A stretch of DNA of 64,000 bases from Bagarius yarrelli (Eukaryota > Chordata > Actinopteri > Siluriformes > Sisoridae), in contig VCAZ01000227.1 of NCBI GenBank assembly GCA_005784505.1, positions 174,501-238,500 of the forward strand, given 5' to 3'. Positions 1 to 10,475 of this stretch are shown piece by piece (the first letter of the stretch is position 1; each line of letters begins with the position of its first letter). Made by a program: the position numbers and the translations under genes. A model generated the notes under the pieces. It was not told the origin of the DNA, did not search any database, and worked only from the letters and a program-made list of their open reading frames with translations.

Positions 1-847
1 AGACAGCGCACAGACACACACACACAGACACAGACAACAGCGCACACACAGACAGACAGGCGCACCACACACACAAGACAGACAGACGCAGGCACACACA
101 CACACACAGACAGACACACACACACACAGACATACAGACAGACAGACCACACACACACACACAGACAGACAGACAGACACACAAACCCACACAGACAGAC
201 AGCCACACACACCAGACAGACGCCACACACCACACAGACAGACAGACAGGCGCAGAGACAGGACACGCACACACACACAGACAGACAGACAGACAGGCGC
301 ACACACACACACAGACAGACAGACACACACACACATACACAGACAGACAGACAGGCGCAACACACAAATACAGACAGACAGACAGACAGGCGCACACACA
401 GACAGACAGACACACACACACACAGACAGACAGACAACAGCGCACACACACACACACAGACAGACAGACAGACAGACAGACAGGCGCACACACCACACAC
501 AGACAGACAGGCGCACAGACGACAGACACACACACACACACACAGACAGACAGACAGGCACACACACACACACACAGACATACAGACACACCACACACAC
601 AGACAGACAGACAGACGCACACACACACCACAGACAGACAGACAGACAGACAGGCACACACACACACACACACACACACAGAGACACAACACACAGACAG
701 ACACCCACACACACATACACAGACACAGACACAGCACACACACACACACACAGACACACACAGACACAGACAGACAGACACACACACAGGACAGACAGGC
801 ACACACACACACAGACAGACAGACAGGCGCACACACACACACACAAA

Positions 848-886
<39 letters not shown>

Positions 887-3431
887 CACACACACACAGA
901 CATACACAGACACACACACAGACAGACAGACAGCCACAGACACACACACACAGACACAGACAGACAGACAGACAGACACACACACACACACATACATGGC
1001 GCACACACCACACACACCACACAGACAGACAGACAGACAAGCGCACACAACACACACCGAACAGACAGACACAGGCCACACACACACACAGACAGCACAC
1101 ACACACACACAGACAGGACAGACAGACAGGCGCACACACACACACAGACAGACAGACAGGGCACACAGGCACACACACACCACACACACAGACAGACAGG
1201 CGCACACACACACACACAGACAGACAGTCGACACACAGGCACACAGACGACAGACACACGCACACACACAGACACACACAGAGACAGAAGCACACACACA
1301 CACACACACAGACAGACACACAGACAGACACACACACAGACAGACAGACAGACAGCACACACACACAGACAGACAGACACAGGCGCACACACACACACAG
1401 ACAGACAGACAGGCCACACAGACACAACAGACAGACAGGCGCACACACACACACACAGACAGACAGACAGGCGCCACACACACACACAGACAGACAGACA
1501 GGCGCACAGACAGCGCACACACACACACACACACGACAGACAGACAGGCGCACACACACACACAGACAGACAGACGGGACAGGCACACAACACACTCGCA
1601 CACACACAGTGCACACACACAGACAGACACAGACAGACAGACAGACAGACAGGCACACACACACACACACACACCCACAGACAGACAGACAGACAGGCGC
1701 ACACACACACACACATACACACACACACACACACACACAAAGACAGACAGGCGCACACACCACACACACAGACAGACAGACACGACAGCGCACACGACAC
1801 ACACAGACAGACAGACAGACAGACAGGCGCACACACACACACACAGACCGACAGACAGACAGACAGACAGGCGCACACACACACACAGGACAGGACAGAC
1901 AGACGCCAGCGCCCACACACACCAGACATACAGACAGACGCCAGGTCACACACAGACAGACACAGACAGGCGACACACACACATACACACAGACAGGCGC
2001 ACACACACCAGACAACAGACACACACACATGACAGACAGGACGCACACACAGACACACAGACAGACAGACAGACAGGCCACACACACAGGACAGACACAC
2101 ACACACGACAGACAGACAGGCGCCACCACACACAGACAGACAGACAGACAGACAGGCGCGACAGACAGACAGGGCACACACACACAGACAGACAGACAGA
2201 CGCGACCCACACACACACAGACACACAGACAGACACACAGACAGACAGCAGCACACCACACACACCAGACAGACAGACAGACAGGCGCACACACACACAC
2301 ACCAGACAGACAGGCGCACACACAAACACAAAGACCGACAGTGCAGCACACACAGGACAGACAGGGACAGGACAGGCCGCACACACCACACGACAGACAG
2401 ACAGGCGTCGCACACACAGACACACACACAGACAGGCGCGCACAGACCACAGACAGACGACGCGCACACACACACAGACACAGACAGACAGACACACACA
2501 CAGACAGACAGCGACAGCGGCACACACACACCAGACAGACAGACAGACACACACAAACGACAGACAGACAGGCGCGCACACACACACACACACAGACAGA
2601 CAGACAGACAGGACGCGCACACACACACACAGACACAGACAGACAGGCAGACAGACAGGCGCGCACACACACACAGACAGGACAGGCGCACACACACAGA
2701 CAGACGACAGACAGGTGACAGCGCGCACCCACACACAGACAGACAGACAGACAGACAGGCGCGCACACACACACAGACAGACAGACAGACAGACAGCGCG
2801 CACACACACACACAGACAGACACAGACACACAACACACAGGACAGGCTCGCACACACACAGACAGACAGACGCGCGCACACACAGACAGACAGGCGCGCA
2901 CACAGACAGACAGACAGGCGCGCACACAGACAGACACAGACAGACAGGCGCGCACACACACAGACAGGCGCGCACACACACAGGCGCGCACACACACAGG
3001 ACAGGCGCGCACACACACAGACAGACAGACAGACAGGCGCACACACACAGACAGACAGACAGACAGGCGCACACACACAGACAGACAGGACAGGCGCGCA
3101 CAGACAGACAGCGCGACACCACACAGAACAGACGGCGCGCACACACACAGACAGACAGGCGCGCACACACAGACAGACAGACAGGCACACAGACAGGCGC
3201 CACAGACACACACACACACACAGACAGCCACACAGGCACACAGACAGACAGACAGACAGCAGCGCACACACAGACACACACACACACAGACAGACAGACA
3301 GACAGGCGCACACACACAGACAGACAGACAGACAGGCGCACACACACAGACAGACAGACAGACAGGCGCACACACACAGACAGACAGACACAGACACACA
3401 CACACACAGACAGACAGACAGACAGACTCAC
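1..3431. repeat. Compound (CA)n/(GACA)n satellite-like tract in orc6 intron 5
   Basis: About 3.4 kb of CA and GACA/CAGA runs punctuated by GGCGC. From roughly 2870 to 3180 it becomes a fairly regular unit of GGCGCGCACACACA plus GACAGA runs. No non-repeat sequence or exon is visible. It starts at the window edge, so its full length is unknown. It lies inside orc6 because exon 5 ends at 3432 with a good donor pointing into it. Confidence 0.9.
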
Positions 3432-3541
3432 TGCAGATTTCTTGGCTGAAGGTCTGGAGTTGAGCACATAGTCGGTCGAAGACGCTTTTTTTAGTGCCGG
3501 ACGACGACGCCAGTTTCTTATCCACTCGGATTTTCATGCAC
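3432..3541 (-). CDS. orc6: orc6 coding exon 5
   Basis: Acceptor ctttaaag, then CMKIRVDKKLASSSGTKK and SVFDRLCAQLQTFSQEIC, matching the lysine-rich segment that follows the cyclin-like domain in ORC6. Donor is gtgagt at 3431. This exon is split by stops in the flanks and is easily missed by ORF scanning. The next exon is outside the window. Confidence 0.85.
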
Positions 3542-3952
3542 CTTTAAAGTAAATGGCACACAAACACCTCAGTCTTTCAAACCTCCCGCAAAATCAGTGC
3601 GAATCGGCGGCAGGGTGTGACACACACTGGGGTATTATGGGATGCTGAAATTAACGGAACAACCGCCACCCTCTGTTGTTGGCCGGAAAAGTTATTTTAA
3701 TGAATTGTGGATGCTGATTGTTCAGAATCATTGGATAAAAATAATATGATTTATAGAATCGCCGAAATTAAAAATGGAAAAAATAAAAGTCCGAATTAGT
3801 TTTTTTATTATACATTAGACGTAACCATGTGACCTGTATTAACTGATCATTTTACAGTGAAATGTAATAACTTTACCGAAATAAAGATGCCGTTTTTTCA
3901 GTCACGTATTTTACCAATGGATTTTTTGTAAGATGTAGTTCTTTGTTCTGTG

Positions 3953-4004
<52 letters not shown>

Positions 4005-4637
4005 TGAGCAGAGGGAACAGTAACCTCAGGTCACCCACAGCACAACACACACATTTAATTCCTGACATTTGGCAGACGTCCTCATCTACAGCGACTTAAT
4101 TCATCTCATTATTTATCCAACTGAGCAGTTAAGGGTTAGGGGCTTTGCTCAGGGGCCCGGTGATGGCAGCTTGGTGGCACTGGGAGTTGAACCTATGACC
4201 TTTGGATCAGCAGTCCAACATCTTAACCACTGACTGGCACTGATTATGCGGTACAAACCTGCATGCGGTGAACAGAGCGGCTGTAGTGAACAGAGGTTTT
4301 GGACAGATCCAAGTCCTGTTGCTGAGCTGCAGGTAAACTGGCCTCGTACCTACAACCCAAATCAACCATCCAGACACACACAGACACACACAGACACACA
4401 CAGACACACACGACACACAGACACACACAGACACACACAGACACACACATACACACACATACACACACATACACACACATACACACACATACACACACAC
4501 ACACACACACATAGACACACACATACACACACATACACACACATACACACACACATACACACACACACACATACACACACATACACACACATACACACAC
4601 ATACACACATACACACACAAGACAAACACCACATACA

Positions 4638-4691
<54 letters not shown>

Positions 4692-5801
4692 ACACACCAC
4701 ACACCACCACACAGGGGGTTAATCATCATCATCATCATTTAGAGTCATGTTTTCTTCCAGAGATGCCGCTTAAACACGCCGATTACCGCTGGAGGATCTG
4801 TGACGCCGCCTTCACCTCCACCGCCTCCATGCAGCCGTACTGCAACCGCCAGATCCCTGAGCCCCAGACTGCTCTGAAGCCCCAGCATGCATTCCACCGC
4901 CTTCAGGCTGCTCTGATACGCTTTCTTACTCAATCCCGAAAGCTTGACGACGAACTCCTGCGCAGACACACAAGACAAAACTCAAAACATCAGCAGGAGG
5001 AAATCCGGAGAGACTCGTTTACAACATCAACAGAAAGGGGATAAATATTCTTCTTATAATTAAACAAAAATCCTTTAGTGACATTAAACGGACTGGGTGG
5101 ACACACCCACCCACCCACTCACTCACTCAAAACACACACACACACACCCACACCCACCCACCCACCCACTCACCCAAAACACACACAACACACACCCCCC
5201 CACCCACTCACTCACTCAAAACACAACACACACACCCACCCACCCACTCACTCACTCACTCAAAACACACACACACACCCACCACACCCACCCACTCACT
5301 CACTCCACCCCTCACTCCACACACACACACACACACCACACCCACCCACTCACCACTCACTCACTCAACAATCACAACACACACACACCCACCCACCCAC
5401 TCACTCACTCACTCAAAACACACACACACCACCCACCCACCCACTCACACTCACTCAAAACACACCACACCCCACCCACCCACTCACTCACACACACCAC
5501 ACACCACCCACTCACTCACTCACAACACACACACACCCCCACCCACCCACACTCACTTACTCAAAACACACACACACCCACCCACCCACTCACTCAACAC
5601 CACCACACTCACTCACTCACTCACTCACTCACACACACACACCACACACACACCCACTCACTCACTCACTCAAAACACCCACACACCCCCCACCCACCAC
5701 CCACTCACTCACTCAAACACACACACACACACACACCCACACCCACTCACTCACTCACTCAACACACACACACCCACCCACCCACTCACTCACTCAAAAC
5801 A

Positions 5802-5841
<40 letters not shown>

Positions 5842-6434
5842 ACCCACCCACCCACACACACACACCCACACCCACCACCCACACTCACTCACACACACAC
5901 ACACACACCCACCACTCACTCAAAACACACAACACACACAACACACCCACCCCACGCACTCACACACACCACACCACCCACCCACTCACTCACTCAAAAC
6001 ACACACACACCACACCCACCCACCCACTCACACTCACTCAAAACACACACACACACACACCACCACACCCACCACACTCACTCAAACACACACACACCCA
6101 CCCCCACTCACTCACTCAAACACACACACACCACACCCACCCACTCACTCCACTCACTCAACACACACACACACACACACACACCCACCCACTCACTCAC
6201 TCACTCAAAACACACACCACACCCACCCACCCACTCACTCACTCACAAACACACACACCACACACTCCCACCCACTCACTCACTCACTCACTCACTCAAC
6301 ACACACACACCACCCACCCACTCACTCACTCACTCACTCACTCAACACACACACACCCACCCACCCACTCACTCACTCAAAACACACACACACACACACA
6401 CACACCCACCCACCCACCCACCCACTCACTCACT

Positions 6435-6478
<44 letters not shown>

Positions 6479-6561
6479 ACACACACACACCCACACACAC
6501 ACACACACACCACCCCCACACACACACACACACACACACAGATACACCCACCCACTCACTC

Positions 6562-6614
<53 letters not shown>

Positions 6615-7030
6615 ACACACAGATACACACACAGATACACACACAGATACACACACAGATACACACACAGATACCTTGTCAATAGGACACCTCATGGCGG
6701 TGGCTGCCAGTTCCAAGCATATAACAGCCCTACTGCTCGCTGTAGATCCGGTTAAACCGGTGCACTTCACCTGAGACAGTCTCATGTATTCCTCCGCCTG
6801 ACTGAGACACAAAAATAAACACACTTTACTCAACGTTCAACTACATTTACTTCCGGTTTACTCCGTTCTTTTTCAGTAATACCGAATGATCCTACAACGT
6901 AACGTTCCACTTAAATAAAACTACAGACACGTTTTTTTTACAAATAAACAATAAATAATAAAAACCTCAACACTTTCGGGGCCGTTATTCCCATTTTACA
7001 CGCAAGTTTACGAAATAATTCGCCGTCCAT
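3432..7030 (-). CDS. orc6: orc6, origin recognition complex subunit 6 (partial; exons 1-5; two frame breaks)
   Basis: Orc6 is the smallest subunit of the origin recognition complex and helps load MCM helicase at replication origins in the nucleus. Five exons read on the minus strand: 7030-6966, 6801-6675, 4957-4787, 4349-4259 and 3541-3432, all with GT-AG borders and compatible phases. Recognisable blocks are MDGELFRKLACKMG, AEEYMRLSQVKCTGL, VKLSGLSKKAYQSSLK, GLRDLAV, YEASLPAAQQQDLDLSK, PLFTTAALFTAC and RVDKKLASSSGTKKSVFDR, which follow human ORC6 in order (cyclin-box-like folds). About 187 codons are present; human ORC6 has 252, so the C-terminal exons lie left of the window. Exons 3 and 4 each contain one extra base relative to the homologous frame, giving frameshifts as written. 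The introns are mostly simple repeat. The gene is head-to-head with vps35, as in other vertebrates. Identity is firm; whether the copy is functional or the consensus is wrong is open. Confidence 0.9.
3954..4003. repeat. (TG)n microsatellite, orc6 intron 4
   Basis: An uninterrupted TG dinucleotide run of about 24 units between orc6 exons 5 and 4. Confidence 0.9.
4058..4233 (-). mobile_element. tRNA-derived SINE (Mermaid/V-SINE-like), orc6 intron 4
   Basis: Read on the minus strand it has gtggttaagatgttgga, a B-box-like ggttcaactccc, then gggcccctgagcaaagcccctaaccc and a tail ending in gacgtctgccaaatg. The same module recurs about 20 times in this window. Family assignment is from memory of fish SINEs. 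Confidence 0.7.
4259..4349 (-). CDS. orc6: orc6 coding exon 4 (one-base frame break)
   Basis: Acceptor ggttgtag, then YEASLPAAQQQDLDLSK in one frame, continuing as PLFTTAALFTAC one base out of register. The surplus A lies in an AAAA run (tttt at 4297-4300 on plus). Length is 91 nt against 90 expected. Donor is gtttgt. Confidence 0.85.
4372..4705. repeat. (CA)n/(CATA)n microsatellite in orc6 intron 3
   Basis: CA repeats with regular TA and GA interruptions (CACACATACACACACATA). It begins 23 bp upstream of the orc6 exon 4 acceptor, so that acceptor's upstream region is largely TG-repeat. Confidence 0.9.
4787..4957 (-). CDS. orc6: orc6 coding exon 3 (one-base frame break)
   Basis: Acceptor tgcgcag, then EFVVKLSGLSKKAYQSSLK and GLRDLAV in one frame and CMEAVEVKAASQILQ in another. 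The exon is 171 nt, whereas 170 nt is needed to join exon 4 in frame. The surplus base is near 4842-4846, where GTTG replaces an expected GTG. Donor is gtaatc. Confidence 0.85.
5099..6620. repeat. CACC/CACT/CA minisatellite in orc6 intron 2
   Basis: About 1.5 kb of degenerate units of 30-50 bp: cccacccactcactcactc, then aaaacacacacac. It fills nearly all of the intron between exons 3 and 2. Long open frames here (TH-PPTHSLT repeats) are artefacts of the repeat. Confidence 0.9.
6621..6676 (-). repeat. 12-bp tandem repeat containing the orc6 exon 2 splice donor
   Basis: The hexamer agatac occurs at 6621, 6633, 6645, 6657 and 6669, exactly 12 bp apart. On the minus strand each copy gives GTATCTGTGTGT, and the copy next to the exon is the splice donor. 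Confidence 0.9.
6675..6801 (-). CDS. orc6: orc6 coding exon 2
   Basis: The acceptor gtctcag precedes TCAGGCGGAG; joined to exon 1 it reads S-QAEEYMRLSQVKCTGL and ends RCPIDK in phase 0. The donor GTATCT is the first of five copies spaced 12 bp apart. Confidence 0.9.
6966..7030 (-). CDS. orc6: orc6 coding exon 1
   Basis: ATG at 7030 begins MDGELFRKLACKMGITAPKVL and ends with AG before a gtttttat donor, leaving phase 2. The N-terminus aligns in length with the human first exon. An in-frame upstream ATG at 7147 exists but the homologous start is this one. Confidence 0.85.
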
Positions 7031-7073
7031 TTCGATCGTTTGGTTCAATTGCTGAGTTTCACAGTCTGAGCTC

Positions 7074-7085
7074 TTTTCGCGGGAA
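7074..7085. promoter_or_regulatory. E2F-like site upstream of orc6
   Basis: TTTTCGCGGGAA matches the E2F consensus (TTTSSCGC core). It lies about 45 bp upstream of the orc6 start codon. E2F control is established for several replication-licensing genes; its use here is inferred. Confidence 0.55.
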
Positions 7086-7117
7086 TTTTGCTTTAAACCA
7101 CGCCTACATTCACTCTG

Positions 7118-7122
7118 ATTGG
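7118..7122 (-). promoter_or_regulatory. Inverted CCAAT box (orc6 side)
   Basis: CTGATTGG on plus is CCAATCAG on the orc6 strand, the extended NF-Y site. It sits about 90 bp upstream of the orc6 ATG. Confidence 0.5.
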
Positions 7123-7454
7123 TGGAACCAAACACGTCAACGGTCACGCGGAAATGTTTTGTCAGTTTTCAAATTTAATAAAAATATTAACAAATAATTA
7201 CCTTTTTTAAAAAAAAAACTATTATAAATAAAAATATATTATAAAATTTTTTTTGTATAAAATGTTTGTAAATTTAACTTCAAACCTTTTATTATAATTT
7301 GCTGCTGTTGTAATACTTTAATGCTTAATAATAATTATAATGACTATAATAATTATAATAAAATGTACAGTTTAAAAAAACATAATAGCATTTGATATAT
7401 TTGAAAAATAATGTTAGAGCTTTTAAAAGCATAACGTTTGTAAGTCAGTAACAA

Positions 7455-7521
7455 CAACAACAACAACAACAACAACAATAATAATAATAATCTAATCTAA
7501 TCTAATAATAATAATAATAAC
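7455..7521. repeat. (CAA)n then (TAA)n microsatellite
   Basis: A run of aac/caa trinucleotides followed by aat/taa with a short tctaatctaat interruption, in the middle of the shared promoter interval. Confidence 0.85.
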
Positions 7522-7526
7522 AATAG

Positions 7527-7626
7527 GGGCAGTTGGTGGCTCAAATGGTTAAGTTGCTGCCCTGAAGACCAGAAACACCTGGGCCCAAGCCCCACCACCG
7601 GCAGCCCAAGCAAGACCCCGCACAAT
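7527..7626 (+). mobile_element. Degraded SINE fragment in the shared promoter
   Basis: Contains ggtggctcaaatggttaagttg and cccaagcaagaccccg, diverged forms of the SINE head and the gggcccctgagcaaggccc core seen elsewhere in the window. Confidence 0.5.
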
Positions 7627-7676
7627 GAAGTTGAATATACTTAATTATAATTTATTTATTTATTTATTATTCTCTA

Positions 7677-7890
7677 GGTCATGTGACTAGCAGAGCTCCT
7701 CTCAGAAAGGGTTCGCGTGTTCATTTTCATCAATAACACAACTTTCTAACCTAAGAACACGAACCGTAGCTTCTAACCAATCAGATTTCTCATAATACAC
7801 CGGTTTAAACCAATCAGCGTCTACTGTGCGCACACTTTCTACCCAATCAGCTTGCTCTCTTCTAAGCGGATCTTTGCTAGTCACATGACC
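7677..7890. promoter_or_regulatory. Inverted-repeat element: two E-box arms enclosing three CCAAT boxes
   Basis: The left arm GGTCATGTGACTAGCA (7677-7692) is the exact reverse complement of the right arm (7875-7890), and imperfect pairing continues inward. Each arm holds GTCATGTGAC/GTCACATGAC, an M-box/CLEAR-like bHLH-ZIP site (MITF/TFE/USF class). Between them CCAAT boxes lie at 7777, 7810 and 7843, 33 bp apart. The right arm ends 54 bp before the vps35 ATG. Confidence 0.6.
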
Positions 7891-7943
7891 GACAGAATTT
7901 TTGAGCTGCATAGAGATTGCTAACAGCTCAGTTATTAATCGTC

Positions 7944-7946
7944 ATG
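7944..7946 (+). CDS. vps35: vps35 coding exon 1 (start codon only)
   Basis: ATG followed directly by the gtaagaaa donor. The next exon begins PTTQQSPQDEQEKLLDEAVQ, which follows the initiator Met in VPS35 orthologues. Confidence 0.85.
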
Positions 7947-9323
7947 GTAAGAAAAAGATTTTATATTTATTAGCGCCGTTTTAATGCCATAAATCTTTTA
8001 AAATGTAGTAACTGAAGCGGAAATATTGAACTGTTAAAATGGCGTGTTTACCATGTTAGCATGTTGGATTTCTTTAGCAAAGCTGTGACTGGATTAGGCA
8101 CCACGGCGGCCTGTGCTGAAATAAGCGAACTTTAATTTGTTTTTTATTTCTTTTTTTTAACCGATAAAAATGACATCAACGATAAACTACAGGATTTTGT
8201 CCGGTTTTATAATTTTGCACGTTATGTTTGGAAATCGCTTTGCAACCTTCGTCCAATCTGCTAGCTAGCATTAGCTGTGTTTTAGGAATCCTTTTTAACA
8301 GTTATTATTTTAGTTTTTTTTAATCGCAGTTCTGTCACATTTAGTGAAATGTTGAGTTATTTATTAATAAACTCTTGTTTTAAGTTTAATTTGTTGTTGC
8401 CACAAATAAAAACAAGTGAAAAAATGACAGAAACCAGGCTAACGGAAGCTAATCTAACAAGCTGTCATCGCGATAAGATCCCTAATAAATATTCATAAGA
8501 TAATTTACATATTCATCACCGCGCTGTTATTGATCTGATAAATGACTGCTGTAATTGGCGATAATGAGCTGAAACTGATTTTCTGTAGGTTTTTTAGTTT
8601 GTGCTGATGTTTAGAGGTTCTTTAATTGTATGTGCTATTTATAAATATGCACATTTAAAAGTTCTAAATGATTATTTTAGAAATGAAAGAAAGAAAGGCG
8701 TTTGGGGGCAATTTTATAATTTTAGTTTCCTAACAAGAGTTTAATACTTAATGGTTTGTAAGATAACGATAAGACTAAGTTGAAGTGAGGTTGAAGGTGA
8801 AGTGGGGTTGAGGTGTGTGTAAGGTGAAGTAAGGTTATGGTGTGTGTAAGGTGAGGTTGAGGCATTTGGGTTCAAATGCCTCAGGGGTGTGTGAGGTGAG
8901 GTTGAGGGGTGTGTTAGGTGAGGTGAGGTTGAGGGGTGTGTTAGGTGAGGTGAGGTTGAGGGGTGTGTGAGGTTGAGGGGTGTGTGAGGTTAAGGGGTGT
9001 GTTGGGTGAGGTGAGGTTGAGGGGTGTGTGAAGTGAGGTGAGGTGAGGTTGAGGGGTGTGTGAAGTGAGGTTGAAGGGTGGGTGAGGATGAGGGGCGTGT
9101 GAGGCGGGGATGAGGGGCGTGTGAGAGGCACGTGTGTGAGGCGAGCTTGAGGAGCGTGTGAGGCGAAGTTGAGGTGTGTGATGAGATGATTAAGTCCCGA
9201 TTCTGTGTGATTCTCTAAATGCTGCTGGATGTCAGAGCTGTAATCTTAGTGAAATTCCTGAAATTAGATAATCTAATCCCCAAATCCCCCCCCCCCCCCC
9301 GTCTCTGTCTCTGTCTCTGTCCT

Positions 9324-9364
<41 letters not shown>

Positions 9365-10236
9365 TCTCCCACCAGCCCACAACTCAGCAGTCACCCCAGG
9401 ATGAGCAGGAGAAGTTGTTGGATGAGGCGGTCCAGGCTGTTAAAGTCCAGTCTTTCCAGATGAAGCGCTGTCTGGTGAGAAGTTCCTCACATTAACTCTG
9501 TGGGTTGTTTCGGCTTCTTCACCAAATTAAAGACTGCGCGAATTCATGCAGACGCAAGGAAACGTCTCGAACAGAATTTAATCTGTGTCGGGCTTCGTCT
9601 AGCTCTCGTTTACAGACTTACTCATTTAAATGATTTATCAAATAGAATATGATTAATATAATTAATGTCGGTGTTATTACTTTATCAGACTTGTGGTGTA
9701 TTGCACTCACACACACTTTTTATTAAAGAAAAGAAATAGATGTTTAACTGTGAAATAAACGTTTAATTGTGAAAATAGCTGAGACGTCACATGACTGGTT
9801 TACAGCTGCAAACACTGGGAGCTCCTGAATAGAATAGTAGAATGTTAGTACTTCACATGGTGATTGTCTTCAGCGTTTACACCGTATCCGTTCCTGAAAT
9901 CTTCTCATCTCTGTTTCAGGACAAGAACAAGCTGATGGACGCTCTGAAACACGCCTCCAACATGCTGGGCGAGCTCAGGACCTCCATGCTGTCTCCTAAA
10001 AGCTACTATGAACTCTGTAAGCCATTTCTATCCAATCAGCACTCAGTGTTTAGCTTCAGGACCAGAAAATAATCAAACATCTGATGAGATTGTGATCTTC
10101 CAGCGTTCAGAGTCCACCAGATCCTTCAGACGGGTCTCTTTATTTTTTAGCTCCGCCCCTTTAGTAGCAAAAATAGCTAAAATGCAGGACTGATTATTAT
10201 TTTTATTTCTATTATCTGATTACAAACATTCTCTCT

Positions 10237-10302
<66 letters not shown>

Positions 10303-10430
10303 GACATGGCCATATCAGATGAGCTTCACTACCTGGAGGTTTACCTCACTGATGAGTTCGCTAAAGGCCGTAAGGTTGCTGACCTTTATGAGCTTGTCCA
10401 ATACGCCGGGAACATCATCCCCAGACTGTG

Positions 10431-10475
<45 letters not shown>

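Larger units (their letters stand above)
7031..7943. promoter_or_regulatory. Bidirectional orc6/vps35 promoter interval
   Basis: The two start codons are 913 bp apart in head-to-head orientation, and no other gene lies between. The orc6 side has an E2F-like site and an inverted CCAAT box. The vps35 side has three CCAAT boxes inside an inverted repeat. The middle (about 7150-7670) is AT-rich with CAA/TAA repeats and a SINE fragment. Promoter activity is inferred from arrangement and motifs. Confidence 0.7.
7947..9375. other. vps35 intron 1
   Basis: AT-rich for the first 800 bp, with an AAAATGGCG (YY1-like) motif at about 8037. A G-rich minisatellite and a CT tract before exon 2 follow. No other gene is seen. 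Confidence 0.6.

Noticed and set aside
996..3449. 817-residue open frame rich in THTDRQ repeats, with overlapping frames on both strands
   Set aside because: Entirely CA/GACA microsatellite translation. No non-repeat residues until the last few codons, and opposite-strand frames are equally open.
4244..4738. Minus-strand Cys/Val-rich frames
   Set aside because: Mostly (TG)n translation. Only the part at 4349-4259 is real, as orc6 exon 4.
5078..6755. Two open frames of over 530 residues (THPPTHSLT repeats)
   Set aside because: Translation of the CACC/CACT minisatellite within orc6 intron 2. The final residues overlap orc6 exon 2 on the wrong strand.
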